Positions 33,281 through 44,502 of a DNA stretch of 64,000 bases are shown here, in pieces (position 1 is the first letter of the stretch; the number at the start of each line of letters is the position of its first letter). This DNA is from Doryteuthis pealeii (Eukaryota > Mollusca > Cephalopoda > Myopsida > Loliginidae). The notes beneath the pieces are model-generated. The model did not search any database. It was not told the origin of the DNA and saw only the letters and a program-made list of their open reading frames with translations. The stretch lies in assembly GCA_023376005.1 (NCBI GenBank), contig CM042176.1, positions 10,114,351 to 10,178,350 of the forward strand, given 5' to 3'. A program made the translations under genes and the position numbers.

Positions 33281-33361
33281 CTACAGTAGTAAACAAGTTC
33301 AAACACTAGTTGCTCTATAATGTTTACTTTTAGACTAATATCATTGTGTTACATAGTTCAT

Positions 33362-33529
33362 GTTGGCGTTATGAGTAGCATAGGGATCTGTGCAGTAAAG
33401 TAAGGAGCTGATGGTAAATGTGGCGCTCCACCTCAGATGCAAAATCAATCTCCTTGGTCTAGCGCTAGTGAAAAGGGGATATACTCCCTCGCTGATTGGC
33501 TGATACAGATTTTAAGCCACCTTGACGAC
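33362..33529 (+). mobile_element. SINE-T, 5'-truncated, exact 13-bp target duplication
   Basis: Body from GTTGGCGTTATGAGTAGCAT to CACCTTGACGAC, flanked by TTACATAGTTCAT at 33349-33361 and 33530-33542. Confidence 0.9.
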
Positions 33530-33552
33530 TTACATAGTTCATCGTTTTAAGG

Positions 33553-33794
33553 GCCGGGTTAGCTCACTTGATAGAGTATTTAGCTAGAAACCACAAGGTT
33601 CCAAGTTCGATATCGGCCCTCGCCAACTCTGCGTATGAGTAGCACAGGGATCTGTGCGGTAAAGTAAGGAGCTGATGGTAGGTGTGGCGCTCCACCTCAG
33701 ACGTCAAAGACAATCTCCTTGGTCTAGCGCTAGTGAAAAGGGGATAGACTCCTTCGCTGATTGGATGATACTGACTTTAGGTCACCCCGACAAC
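33553..33794 (+). mobile_element. SINE-T, full length
   Basis: Head GGGTTAGCTCACTTGATAGA, B box AGTTCGATATC, body to GTCACCCCGACAAC, followed by TTACATAGTTTGT, a near copy of the duplication around the previous SINE. Confidence 0.88.
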
Positions 33795-33829
33795 TTACAT
33801 AGTTTGTAGGTATCCTATGAATTATGTAT

Positions 33830-33901
33830 GAAGTATAGTTAAATTTTTGAATTAAAGTTCGTTGAAAATTCAAATAACAGGGGTAAATGGAAAGTTACCA
33901 T
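33830..33901 (+). mobile_element. MITE-D right half
   Basis: ATGTATGAAGTATAGTTAAA through GGGGTAAATGGAAAGTTACC, matching the right half of 8714-9076. Confidence 0.7.
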
Positions 33902-34154
33902 TATCTATTAGAGTTATTGACAGCAGTTAACCTTTACTTAACCCCTACCCCCAAATTACACCAAGGAAAGTCATGGGAAAAGAAATTACATTAGTTAAGC
34001 AGATTTTGGCAGTCAGTCAGCGGGAGTAGACATTAGGGTCCTCACTCCTAAGATGCTGACTTCTCACCACGCAGTTAGAACCCTTTTAATAAAGTCTATA
34101 TAAAATAACAAAGTCTTGCTTAATTATTCAACAAGGAATTTGCACAGACTGCCA

Positions 34155-34516
34155 AGCCCAGAGGAAGAAGGAATCAGCCCGGTGGAAGAAGGAATCAGCC
34201 CAGAGGAAGAAGGAATCAGCCCAGAGGAAGATGGTGGCCAACGAAGAAGCAAAGTAATAACTCATCTATATAGCATGTATAGCATGTCAAACATTCTACA
34301 ATGTTAGATATTTTCTCACAAAATGCAGATATGTTCTTATATCTGCATTTTGTGAGAAAATATCTAACATTGTAGAATGTTTGACATGCTATACATGCTA
34401 TATAGATGAGTTATTACTTTGCTTCTTCGTTGGCCACCATCTTCCTCTGGGCTGATTCCTTCTTCCTCTGGGCTGATTCCTTCTTCCTCCGGGCTGATTC
34501 CTTCTTCCTCTGGGCT
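34155..34516. repeat. Near-perfect palindrome, 178-bp arms, 6-nt loop
   Basis: The left arm 34155-34332 pairs with 34339-34516 around the loop GTTCTT. I compared the arms base by base and found one mismatch, in the outer part, besides fraying at the ends. The outer ~75 bases of each arm are a 20-21-bp repeat (CAGAGGAAGAAGGAATCAGC); the inner ~100 are unique. Short open frames on both strands (EEEGISP repeats) arise from the minisatellite and are not treated as genes. It could be a foldback element, a template-switch product or an assembly artefact. Confidence 0.92.
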
Positions 34517-34565
34517 GTCCTTCTTCCTGGGCTGATTCCTTCTTCCTCTGGGCTGATTCCTTCTT
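34517..34565 (-). repeat. Further 20-21-bp repeat units outside the palindrome
   Basis: Two more units of CTGATTCCTTCTTCCTCTGG extend the right arm, beyond the part matched on the left. Confidence 0.85.
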
Positions 34566-35040
34566 TTTTTTCCCGATGCAAATATGAGGGATCAATTTGA
34601 ATATGAATGGCATGTTGTTTCTTATGAGAGAAATAAAATTATACCAAAAATTATTAACATAAACATGATCAATACTGTCATAAATTCTTAGATTTATAAA
34701 TAAATCTAACAAAATCATGAATTACTTTATAGAATTTACCTATTTTATTGATTAAATGAAGAAGAAAAAAACGGTATTTTTTTTTTTTTTAAATAAGTGG
34801 AACAGGGAAGAGAGTTATCCCCCTTGCATATAAGAAAAAACAAAAAGAGTTATTTCCCTTGGATGTTTTTAGTTTTTTTAAATTCTTTATGGCCGGGAAA
34901 TAATTGATTGAAAACAGTCGACACCGTTAACACAGTTAGTCTGGAACAGTTTTTTTGTTTTTTTGAGTCGTCTGGTGAGTTGAGGAGATTAGAAGAAAAA
35001 GGATAATAGTTCAGATTCGGATGGTTGGATGAAAAAAAAG

Positions 35041-35537
35041 GGTAATTTATGAGGAAGTGCGTCCCGTCTCCTGCCTCAAAAATTACTACCCGGTGACTAT
35101 CAAAATAACAACCCCAGCTCGTTGTAATTCTTGTTTATTTATCGTAATTTGTCGTAATTCTTGTTTAGAAATGAAGATGGATATATAGTTTGGAATAAAC
35201 TGAGATAGATAGAGAGATAAACAAACAAAATAATATAGATAGATATGAACAAATGGAAATAGATATTTTCGACAAGTAAATGTATTGGGGGGGTCGCATC
35301 TTTTTTTTTGTCGTAATTCTTGTTTATTTAAACTAAAAACAAGACATTAAACAAACATGAATAAAAAAAATCTTAGTATTTAAAGTAATATAGATAAATA
35401 TGAACAAATTGAGATAGATAGATTGATAGATATGAAGATGGATAGTTTTGAATAGACTGAGATGGGTCGTTATTTTAATAGTCACCGGTAGCAATTTTTG
35501 AGGCAGGAGACTGGGACGCACTTCCTCATAAATTACC
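35041..35537. mobile_element. MITE-A, copy 2
   Basis: Ends GGTAATTTATGAGGAAGTGC and GCACTTCCTCATAAATTACC; interior with TCGTAATTCTTGTTTATTTA units and GATAGATAGA-type sequence as in 4321-4810. Flanks are AAAAAAAG and GAAATAGT, so no clear duplication. Confidence 0.88.
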
Positions 35538-35601
35538 GAAATAGTTTATTATTGAAAAAGGAAATGAAATAAGGTAAGAAAGGAGAGTTTATTCTGGTTT
35601 G

Positions 35602-36165
35602 GTTTGTTTTGTTTTACGGCATATCAACCTCAGTGGGTCATTTAATGCCGATAAAGTTTTGAAATAAATCAATTCTTAATGGATAATACAATTTTTTATA
35701 AATACATTTTTCTATTTAACCCATAGATGGGACCCTAACAGGTACTACCACTCTGGGTCAGAGTGGACCAGGGAGCAATGGTGATGAAGGGGTGCTCCAC
35801 ATTCCCCAAACCTCCAAAACTGGAACCTCACCATCAGATAGAGTTTAACATCATTCCTAGGACATGTAGACCCGCAGCCACCGCCTTCTAGCACCCATAT
35901 GATAAAATAGGGTTGGGGCTTGCCATAAGGGCAATAGGGTTGGGAAAATCATATAGGTGCTAGGGCTTGACGTGACCAGCCGATTGATCGGAGGGGGCCT
36001 CTCCGACCGCCCGTCTAGCCTAAGATAGGGCCAAAGTGGAGTATTGAAAGTCATGAACTGCTCATCCACCTGGGCTCCATCCTTAAGCATCATGGGTTGC
36101 CACCCACGGCCAACAGGTGGCCCCATTGGGGGAGTCTTACCCCTCTGCAGAGTAACCACTACATA
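35602..36165 (-). mobile_element. R1 retroposon, longest copy
   Basis: The minus strand runs from ATGTAGTGGTTACTCTGCAG, CCAATGGGGCCACCTGTTGG and TTAGGCTAGACGGGCGGTC through the R1 core to GGTTGATATGCCGTAAAACA. It extends ~130 bases further 5' than other copies, showing they are 5'-truncated. A ~100-codon frame exists but is not conserved in other copies. Confidence 0.88.
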
Positions 36166-36235
36166 TAAAAGTAAACATGATTTCCGAACCTCTAGGCATA
36201 AAATAACCCAAGATGGATTGAATTGCTGTTAAATC

Positions 36236-36309
36236 AATCAATCTGGAACCCCTATCTCGCTCAGAACATTAACCTCCTAGTAACTGTACAGAGATATGCA
36301 ACCAAACAG
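36236..36309 (+). pseudogene. LINE fragment (RT C-terminal region)
   Basis: TCTGGAACCCCTATCTCGCT and CATTAACCTCCTAGTAACTG match 51731-51800 (WNPYLAQNINLLETVQ). It stops where MITE-E begins. Confidence 0.8.
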
Positions 36310-36780
36310 GTAATTATGAACTTTAGTTGGCCAAATTCCTAGCATAAAATTGTGCGTGCGCATTATCTCCCTTAACAAATTTGCTTGTATAGTTTTTCTT
36401 TTGAGATTTTCTTAAACAATTGAATGAATAAAAATACATTTCATTCTTATCGACACATTTTTGTTTGTTTGTTTGAGAAATAAATTTTTTATTTCTCAAA
36501 CAAAAAAAAATGTGTTGATAAGACAGTGCACAACAAAAATATCATAAAATGTGTTCTTAATAACAATTAAGTTCATTTCAGATAATGCGCACGCACAATT
36601 TTATGCTGGGAATTTGGCCAACTAAAGTTCATACATGTCGATAAGAATGAAATGTATTTTTATTCATTCAATTTTTAAGAAAATCTCATAAGAAAAACTA
36701 TACAAGCAAATTTGTTAAAGGAGATGATGCGCACGCACAATTTTATGCTAGGAATTTGGCCAACTAAAGTTCATAATTAC
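36310..36780. mobile_element. MITE-E foldback with nested inner inverted repeats
   Basis: Termini GTAATTATGAACTTTAGTTG and CAACTAAAGTTCATAATTAC; outer flanks CCAAACAG (36302-36309) and CTAAACAG (36781-36788). Inside lies a second foldback (GAGAAATAAATTTTTTATTTCTC) and a block like the MITE-B centre (GTGTTCTTAATAACAATTAA). Confidence 0.85.
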
Positions 36781-36784
36781 CTAA

Positions 36785-37698
36785 ACAGTTACCTTCCTTT
36801 GACCAAAGCCGGACACAGAGTCCATGGGTCTCTTAGCTATAACCTGATGAGAAACCTCATGCGATTGGCTAGGGGCCTTTGTCAGAGACCAATCAGAGCT
36901 CACATTACAAGGCTCAGTTTGGTCACCAAATTTTGAGGGTTGATACCTTCTATCAGCTCCTTCCATTGGGACTCCCGTCGAAGAACGACGTGCTTTGAAG
37001 CCTGCCAGCAACAGTCGAGAAACGATGGGACTTGAAACAGCTTGGAAGAGCCGGTGATGCGTATAGTCAACAAACAAAGCTAGCAGTACATTCCTACCTG
37101 GACAGATAAGTCACGCAAGCATTATCTTGCAAACAAACCATACATTTACACCCACATTATTCAATTGAACACATTTGTAAACACACACATTTGTATCACA
37201 AGTTACACATTGTATTGTAAATTGTATCTTACATTCTTGTTGTCGATAAATGTGGCGAGAGAAACCACGAACGTAGGAGTTCGAAGCGTGCACGACTGTG
37301 TTTGGCATGCAGAACGAAGATCAGAGGCGAGTGGGGAGATTGAACTCGTATTCTCCTGATCGTGAGTCGTGGCCCGACGCATGGGAATGACTAAAACTAT
37401 CCAGAGTGGCCAGGATGTGAAGGATTGACGCGTGCTGATTAGTGTCGCACGTGCTGGTCAGAGGAAGGAGCCCGGATGAACACTGTAATTGTGTATATAT
37501 TTGACCAGCTCTGAGAAACCGGGGGACGGCTGGCAGTAGCATTTTGGCTGTGGTGACGAGTGGACGAGAGACAAGACCTTGTGATATTATTGGTGAGAAG
37601 AGTGCAGCATTGCTGGGAGAGTAAAATCGTCGGACTTAACTGTGCCCTCCAGTGAACATTCAAATTACAATAAATGTATTTCGTTTTATAAGCCTTGT
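36785..37698 (+). repeat. Dispersed repeat, copy 1, split by an LTR-like insert
   Basis: Contains GGTCTCTTAGCTATAACCTG, CTTTGTCAGAGACCAATCAG, TTTTGAGGGTTGATACCTTC and GCAAGCATTATCTTGCAAAC, colinear with 38645-39470. The 3' part has polyA-signal-like ATAAATG and TATAAGCCTTGT. It may itself be an LTR; family unknown. Confidence 0.8.
37253..37669. mobile_element. Solo-LTR-like insertion, TG...CA ends
   Basis: Begins TGGCGAGAGAAACC and ends TCAAATTACA, flanked by ATAAATG on both sides (37246-37252, 37670-37676). The other copy of the host repeat (38645-39470) is uninterrupted here. Contains a TATATATT box near 37494 and GCTGGCAGTAGCATTTTGGC, shared with the insertion at 38727. LTR retrotransposons usually duplicate 4-6 bp, so 7 bp may include a chance match. 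Confidence 0.72.
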
Positions 37699-37699
37699 C

Positions 37700-38239
37700 T
37701 CAAACACTTTAATTATCAGTCAACTCACCAATGTTTACTTCGACTAACAAAATTAAATGTCCCATGTTTTGACTGAGTTACTAACTTTTAAATTTATAAA
37801 ATTTTAATAGAGCTAAATAAAAAGATTTTTTGAAACCGCACACATCAGTGAAGGCCTATTTGAAGTGAGCACATTTGCGCACCCACTCCAAAATGTTTTA
37901 TTGATTCTGAAGTGAGATACAAAAAAATATGCACACAACTCGGCATATAGTGAAGTAGGGATGTGCAAAATACGGTCTTTTAATATATCTACCTATATCC
38001 TGTCTTGGTATTATCACATCATTTTCTATATTGTCCAGCAGAAATCCTTTGGTAATCCTTTGGTAATCCTCTGATGAAGGAACTTACAATACTCAGGATT
38101 CTTTACCAATGATCGCAAGCATACTGTACAACGATAGATTATATTACAACAGATTTATTACATGCAAGTGTAGACATTAACAAATGTGTTAAAGAAAATG
38201 TTCATAGGTTTGGTCAGACAAGCGGCCAGGGAGATTGTT
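37700..38239. other. No identifiable feature
   Basis: AT-rich; a TGCGCACCCACTCCAAAAT block at 37884-37903 is loosely like 20894-20920 inverted. No gene seen. Confidence 0.45.
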
Positions 38240-38335
38240 TTGTTCAAGTGTTCACTGCACCGTAAAAGGTTTAGCTGTAGTTAGTTATTTTCGCAGCACC
38301 GTAAAAGGTTTAGCCGTAGTTAGTTAAGTAGTAGT
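38240..38335 (+). repeat. Short direct duplication
   Basis: GCACCGTAAAAGGTTTAGC followed by TGTAGTTAGTTA or CGTAGTTAGTTA occurs twice. Confidence 0.85.
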
Positions 38336-38644
38336 AGTTTAGTTTAGTTTTGCAAGGGTTATCCTGCGACAGTCTTTGAGGACTGCAAGTATCAATGTTG
38401 CATGGGGCTAGCTCGTCTGAAGTTGTAATAATATCGAAGGCTCTCCAAGTTCTGCCGTGCGGAAATTATTAGTAATTCATATCGACCTTCAAACAGCATT
38501 GTTTGTAATTATTGCCATTTCGACCAACAAACATATTCAAGTTATGTGGGAATTAAAATAAAACGAAAATAAAATTAGAATATTAAAAAAAAATTTTTTT
38601 TTAAAACTCCCAAGGGTCCTTCACTGTAGAAAATAATATTACCT

Positions 38645-39470
38645 ACACAGTAACCTCCCTTTGGCCATAGCCAAACAGAGCCCAAGGGTCTCTTAGCCAT
38701 AACCTGATGAGAAACCTCATGTGATTTGTAGATGTAATGAAAGTAACGTACCTCGGAACACAAAGCGTGCGCGGACGAGTCTGGCTTGCATCGCAGGAAA
38801 GAAACATGGCTGCTGTAAGCACTACCTTTAATAATGGGCGATCTCGAACCGGCGAGAATAGTATTGCACGTATGCAAATTCTCACGAGATCGGGTGTGTA
38901 TAAAAACATACGGCGACGGAGAGACAGGGGGTCAAGCGATTACGTACGACAACTGAGAAACAGCTAGCAGTATTATTTTGACTATTGCGACAGGTAGAGG
39001 CCTTTCGAGGATATATTTGTGACATCATTACTAGTGTCATTGAGGAGCGAGTTCGATTCCCACTAGATGATTGGCTAAGGGCCTTTGTCAGTGACCAATC
39101 AGAGCACACGTTACGAGGCTCAGTTTGGCCGCCAATTTTGAGGGTTGATACCTTCTATCAGCCTCTTTTTGCTGACACCACTGACTAGGAACGATGTATG
39201 TCTCTCAGACACGGACGTTGGAAACGACGGGGACTTGGAACAGCTAACAAAAGGGCCGGTGATGCATATAATCAAACAAACAAACTAGCAAGACATTCCT
39301 ACCTGGACAAGATAAGTCACGCAAGCATTATCTTGCAAACAAACCATTACTGCATTATTCTATTGTAACACATTTGTAAACACACACATTTGTATCACAA
39401 GTTACACATTGTTTTGTATATTGTATCTTACATGCCTTGCTGTTGATAAATGCATTTCGTATTATAAGCC
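38645..39470 (+). repeat. Dispersed repeat, copy 2, split by a second LTR-like insert
   Basis: Same blocks as 36785-37698 (GGTCTCTTAGCCATAACCTG, GTCAGTGACCAATCAGAGC, TTTTGAGGGTTGATACCTTC). Interrupted at a different position. Confidence 0.8.
38727..39067. mobile_element. Solo-LTR-like insertion with TGATT duplication
   Basis: Flanked by TGATT at 38722-38726 and 39068-39072; copy 1 of the host repeat is uninterrupted here. TATAAAAA box at 38899-38906. Short blocks (AAGCGTGCGCGGACGAGT; AGCTAGCAGTATTATTTTGA) are diverged forms of those in 37253-37669. Confidence 0.68.
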
Positions 39471-39479
39471 TTGTTGTTG

Positions 39480-40092
39480 TCGTTACCTGCAAAAGTGTAC
39501 TGTTTAAATTTTTTAATATTTTTTAATTTTTTTTATTGTTACTCTGAAATAGAAATATCATTAAATACTGGGCAACATTGTCAGCAAATAGTAATTTTCA
39601 GCTTATTTCGGTATAAGACTTGATAAATTTATAATCTCAATTCCCTTAAAATAACAACAAAAAAGTGTATAACTGAATCACTACACAACAACTTTAAATC
39701 TATACATCAATTAATGCTGTCCTTTATGTAAAAAAAAAAAACAAGTTATAAATGAATTAATGTATTAAGTTATGTTTTCCTTAGAGTTTCATTTTTATTA
39801 AAAGTATTAATCCCAGTTCAGAAATTACAAATATATACATTGGACTTCATTTTATATTCCACAAACACTTATCCAATAGACTTTGGTAAAAATTTATGCC
39901 CCTGAATTCAGTCTACCGGGAACTGTATATGGGCATTGCCATTTTTTCTTTAAAGTTAAGACATACAACCAAAAGATAATTGTATATATGAATCTCTTTT
40001 CTCAGATCTATTAATTACAGTAGGCTAGCTACTGGCAAAATGAGCCTAAAATTCGTTTTTGACAAAATGACTTTAGCCCCCCCCTACAGAAA
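39480..40092. other. No identifiable feature
   Basis: AT-rich single-copy-looking DNA; no gene or repeat recognised. Confidence 0.5.
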
Positions 40093-40995
40093 ATAATTTA
40101 CCAAAAATCAGGGAATTATCGGATTTTATTGAAATTTTCAGTGTTTATTCATCAATGAATGATCTTTATAATGCATTATTTATTTTATTTCAAAACTTTC
40201 TCATTTTTTTCAGGTCACTTATTTTTGACACCCCCTATGTTGGGGGCGTAACATTTTTTTTAAGTTGGTCTTTGTAGTGAAGTCAACTCAGGTTTAACGT
40301 TTTATAGAATGGTTTATTTCGGGAACATATACATTCGAGGTCCTTGTGGCTGTATGTCCACGTTAGTAGTAAAAACCCTATTTTCCGTGATCTCGCCCTA
40401 TCGAGATTCCCCTAATCCCGCCAGGTCGAGATCTCAAGATACTACAGTCTTATATTGTACTAATTACAGTATAAATAAAGAGATAAAAGACCGAAGTTAT
40501 GAATAGAAACAAAAAGAAATCTTTACGGTGGCTTTTCTATGAGAAAATAAGTACCGAAAATCGAAAAATAAAATGTAAAAAAGTAATAGATAATTAATTT
40601 TTTGGAGATTTTTTTTACTCATTTCGATGATTATTTAATTGGCTATTATTTTATAAAAGAAAAAATTATACATTCATATTTTTTCTGTTTAAAAAGAGGG
40701 GGGGGTACATTTTCAATAGAGTTTTCCTTCAAAACTTATTACTTTATGTGTCTAAAATAAGGTTTGCATTAAATAGATATTTATTTCTAAAATCTAAAAA
40801 TATAACATATTAAAATTAACATCAGAATATTTTTATTTTAAATGAATTTTATATATTAATTTTTCATAGCAAAAATACTAAATTAAAGTTTTGAAATAAA
40901 ATAACTGATGTATTATAAAATTCATTAATTGATAAATCAATACTGAAAATTTCATTAAAATCGGATAATTACCTGATTTTTTGGTAAAAGATTTT
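40093..40995. mobile_element. Foldback element related to 26972-27424
   Basis: The left arm ACCAAAAATCAGGGAATTAT with TTGAAATTTTCAGTG is inverted at 40905-40990 (ACTGAAAATTTCATTAAAAT, CGGATAATTACCTGATTTTT). The centre of ~650 bases is AT-rich and non-coding. A further arm fragment is at 41319-41365. Confidence 0.7.
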
Positions 40996-41835
40996 CCATC
41001 CCAAATGTTACGTTAAAATTGTAAACAAGCGCCTAAAACCATTGAAAAAGAGGCTGAATGGCGGATCGCGTCGAAATTGACCAAAACAAATGGTTTTAAA
41101 TCTTTTAAAAATAAACTGCATACGTAATGATATTTTTCTTTTTTTAATGATGGTTATTATGTTACTACTTATCGATTTAGACAAAGTTTGACCTTAAATA
41201 ATAGATTTAATTATTTTTAATTCGTTTTTAAAATTCCTAACAGACGACAAAAACGCCAGTCCCTAAGTAGGCACTGCCAAAGATGATGTAAAATCACCCA
41301 CCCCCCCCCCCCATTGAAAAAAAAATTAAAAATCAAGGAATTATCCGATTTTAATGAAATTAATTTTAATTTTTTTTAAAATTGAAAATTGCAGTGCTTA
41401 AATTACAGAATTTCACACTACAATTCAGTTCTATATTTACTTCCGGTCAAAGTATTCGTTACCGGAAATGACGTCTGTGCATGTTCCAAGCGCAAAATAT
41501 CTATTAAAGAAACAATATATAAAATAATTGTATTACTCGATACATTGTGGCAAGAATAAAGACAAGATTATCAGTTTTAAATCCAGAAAATAGCAACGTA
41601 TAAGCTTTTTTATATGCCTTTTTTTTTTTCATCAACTCGTTGTTAATAAAATAAAAAACATAACGTAACGTGAGGAGAAAAAAGCCGGAAGAGAGAAGAA
41701 GACAAAAGAAAACTAAAAAGTAAACAAACAACATACACGAAAGGATTTACATTTCTTCCTTTGGATTTAAGGTAAAAAAAAATCCCTATTATTTTTATCA
41801 ATTTATTCTTAAATGATAAATAGTATTTAAGGTAA
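40996..41835. other. No identifiable feature
   Basis: AT-rich; homopolymer C run at 41300-41312. No gene seen. Confidence 0.5.
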
Positions 41836-42488
41836 AAAAAGAACAGTTTTCTCGTTTATTCCTACCATAAAATAAACTGAACCCTTGTTTTATGTCCGTG
41901 TTTTTGCAATAAATGTTTTTTATTTTTCTTGCACCGTTATTTTACAATACTAAATATGTTTTCTTTATTTTTTTTAAAATTCACTTCAATGTGTATATTC
42001 TAAAAGTTTTTATTTTGTGAGAATGGTTAATTTTAAAATGGGGGTTCGTTTTTACACTTCAACTTTTTACTCGTAAATTCCTACTATAAAATACCCAAGC
42101 CTAATTTTATGGTAGGAATTTACAAGTAAAAAGTTGAATATTACCTTTTGTTGTTATTTCTTTTCTTTTTGGCTTTGGTACTCTAAAATAAAAACGTCAG
42201 ATTTTAATCATCGTCGACGAAAAAACAAAATTACGGTCATAAAAGGCGGATCCAATTTATGCCTAAATTGTAAAACGAGCCCCCACTTTAAAACTAAACA
42301 TTCTCACAAAATAAAAACATACACATTGAAGTGAATATTAAAATAAATAAATATAATATATTTAGTATTGTAAAATAACGGGTGCAAAAAAAAAAAACAA
42401 AAAAACATTTATTGCAAAAACACGGACATAAAATGAGGGTTCAGTTTATTTTATGGTAGGAATAAACGAGAAAACTGTTTTTCTTTAC
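41836..42488. mobile_element. Large foldback with ~200-bp arms and an inner hairpin
   Basis: The left arm (AACAGTTTTCTCGTTTATTC, CTACCATAAAATAAACTGAA, TTTTATGTCCGTGTTTTTGC) is inverted at 42380-42485. A separate inner hairpin at 42058-42137 pairs CTTCAACTTTTTACTCGTAA with TTACAAGTAAAAAGTTGAA. Non-coding. Confidence 0.85.
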
Positions 42489-42896
42489 TTTCGGTATGAA
42501 AGGAAAGAGCAGACGAAAAACTTGTTGTCACGTGATCCGATTTCTTTGTGCACAAATTAAATATCTTTATTATTCCAGTGTTTAAGATATTTCTTTTTCA
42601 TTCCTTTGTAAAAGAAAATGTTACCCCCACCCCCAAGAAAAATGACCAAAAAGAAATGGTAACAGTTGAGAAAAAATTATTTATCTATTTATTAAAAATT
42701 ATTTATTTATTATTTATTTAAATATGAGAAGTAAACAAACAAACAATGTGTTTTGATATGGCTTTTTTTAGCCGACAATTTTTTGGAGAATATGTGCTTA
42801 ATTGAAGTCGTACCTAATTTTGAAAATGTATTTATTTATTTATTTATCTATTTAAATATCTATTTATTTATTTCCTTTTTTATTATTTATCTAAAT

Positions 42897-43372
42897 ACAT
42901 TATTAATACTGTTGACCATACTAATAACATGCAATTGTATTTATATATACAACAAAATAGTGGTTTACAGTGTGAACGAGAAGGCTAATTTGCATATTAA
43001 AAATTTCATTTTAATAAATATGTGCTTAATATTATTGATTTCTAATTGTTTGGTTTTATCTTAATGAATATGAGCAAAAATCTCGGGGATAAATCTTAAA
43101 AGAAATCTATTAACTAGAAGAAATAACTGTAATTTTATTCTTTACTTCCTATTTTAACTAAATAGTTAAATTAGGAAAATTTTGCAATGAAAGACGGGAG
43201 TGATAGAAGAGTAAGGTCCAGTTGTTCTATTTTTTTATTATATACCCCTCTGTTTACAATCATTTTATCTGTATTCTTATTTAGTTTCATTAGCCTTTCT
43301 AATTTAATATAATATTTTATTACATTAAAACTTAAATACTTGCACCCTACGGAGGGTGCATATATTTGCTAG
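42897..43372 (+). mobile_element. Helitron, 5'-truncated
   Basis: From ACATTATTAATACTGTTGAC through GATTTCTAATTGTTTGGTTT to the hairpin TGCACCCTACGGAGGGTGCA and CTAG (43369-43372), followed by T. Confidence 0.87.
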
Positions 43373-43472
43373 TATTTATCAATAAAATTTTGTTTATATT
43401 CATTCATACAATTTTATCTATAATTTTATTATTTAAATTTCTTTCTATTTTCTTCCTTTCTTAATATTATCA

Positions 43473-43889
43473 TCATGTCACGCAAGTAGCACGGATATCC
43501 ATGACAATCTCTCGCCAACCTTCCCTATCATTCATTGCCCTTGGGAGGTCTTCTGTGCAGCAACCAGCATCCTTGCATAATTGGTCAATGTAGATCCTTT
43601 GTGGGTGGCCCACATTAGCATGCCCATGTGTTGGCTTCCATAGGAGAACATCACTTATGAGCTCGTCCTTGTTTCTCCAACAGTGTCCTGCATGCCTAGT
43701 CCGTCTCACTCGGATGGTCTGTGAGATAGGCGGCAGGTGGCCATACATCTGCTTCCTTGTGGGGTGCTGTTTCCACGACTTGTTCAAAACTGCACACAGC
43801 ATTCTTGTGCAGCTACCATCTAGCTTATTCTCAAGGCGCTTCATTAGGGTCCAAGTGGTGCAGCCATACAGCAGTACTGATATAACCAC
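43473..43889 (-). pseudogene. Non-LTR retrotransposon RT C-terminal region
   Basis: An open 138-codon minus-strand frame reads VLLYGCTTWTLMKRLENKL, DGSCTRMLCAVLNKSWKQHP, PPISQTIRVRRTRHAGHCWR, then SDVLLWKPTHGHANVGHPQ and YIDQLCKDAGCCTEDLPRAM. The LLYG-x-x-TW-x-L motif and the RR-x-R-x-AGHC-x-R block follow the RT domain in RTE/CR1-type LINEs. The RT catalytic part is absent. Another copy is at 23895-24282. Confidence 0.85.
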
Positions 43890-44188
43890 AGCCTGGAAGA
43901 ATTGTCACTTTAACTTGTCAGTGAGATCGGATTTCCATATGACTGATAATTTCTTTATATACCCTGACCTTTTTTCTCTGTATATTTTCTTGCTTTCTTT
44001 TCTATACCCTTTCTCTATCCGACCTCTCTCTTCTTTACGCATAGTTTCCTTCTATCTTTCAATCTCTATACAAGTTAGGGTCCAAGTGGTGCAGCCATAC
44101 AGCAGTACTGATATAACCACAGCCTGGAAGAATTGTCACTTTAACTTGTCAGTGAGATCGGATTTCCATATGACTGATAATCTCTTTA
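43849..44188. repeat. 110-bp block repeated at 230-bp spacing
   Basis: GTCCAAGTGGTGCAGCCATA to TATGACTGATAATTTCTTTATA at 43849-43958 recurs almost unchanged at 44079-44188, with 120 bases of pyrimidine-rich sequence between. Confidence 0.92.
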
Positions 44189-44502
44189 TAGCAGTCCAAA
44201 GTTGTCGAAAGAAGGGCTCTTAGGCCCTGGAGCCAAAATTTCCCATCTGCTGCCCACAGCAGTCAAATCCCCTTCAGGAACCCCACAACTGGCCAATCAC
44301 GGGACTTCTAAAATTCACTGTGCAAATTTTTAAAAAAGGCACCACTGTTGAACCTAAAAAAATATAATTTTTCACAAAACATCTAAATTGTCTAAAATCA
44401 CTTCCTCCAACCTAATGAAAAACCAACACACAGGTTCAACAAAATTGAATTTTCCTATTCACCCAATGCCATATTTTCAGTCAATATTAGAATTTTCAAA
44501 TA
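44189..44502. other. No identifiable feature
   Basis: No gene or known repeat recognised. Confidence 0.45.

Noticed and set aside
34116..34307. Acidic repeat peptide (EEEGISP) as a small gene
   Set aside because: It comes from the 21-bp minisatellite, and a comparable frame runs on the other strand of the palindrome.
36302..36788. 8-bp target duplication for MITE-E
   Set aside because: CCAAACAG and CTAAACAG differ by one base. The left one is LINE sequence and the right one belongs to a different repeat, so the match may be chance.
38068..38100. Hammerhead candidate at CTGATGAAGG
   Set aside because: No GAAA or stem II partner follows at the required distance. The same applies to CTGATGAAGAGC at 57573.
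43657..44223. 188-codon plus-strand frame
   Set aside because: It lies antisense to the LINE pseudogene and spans the 110-bp duplication; no domain.
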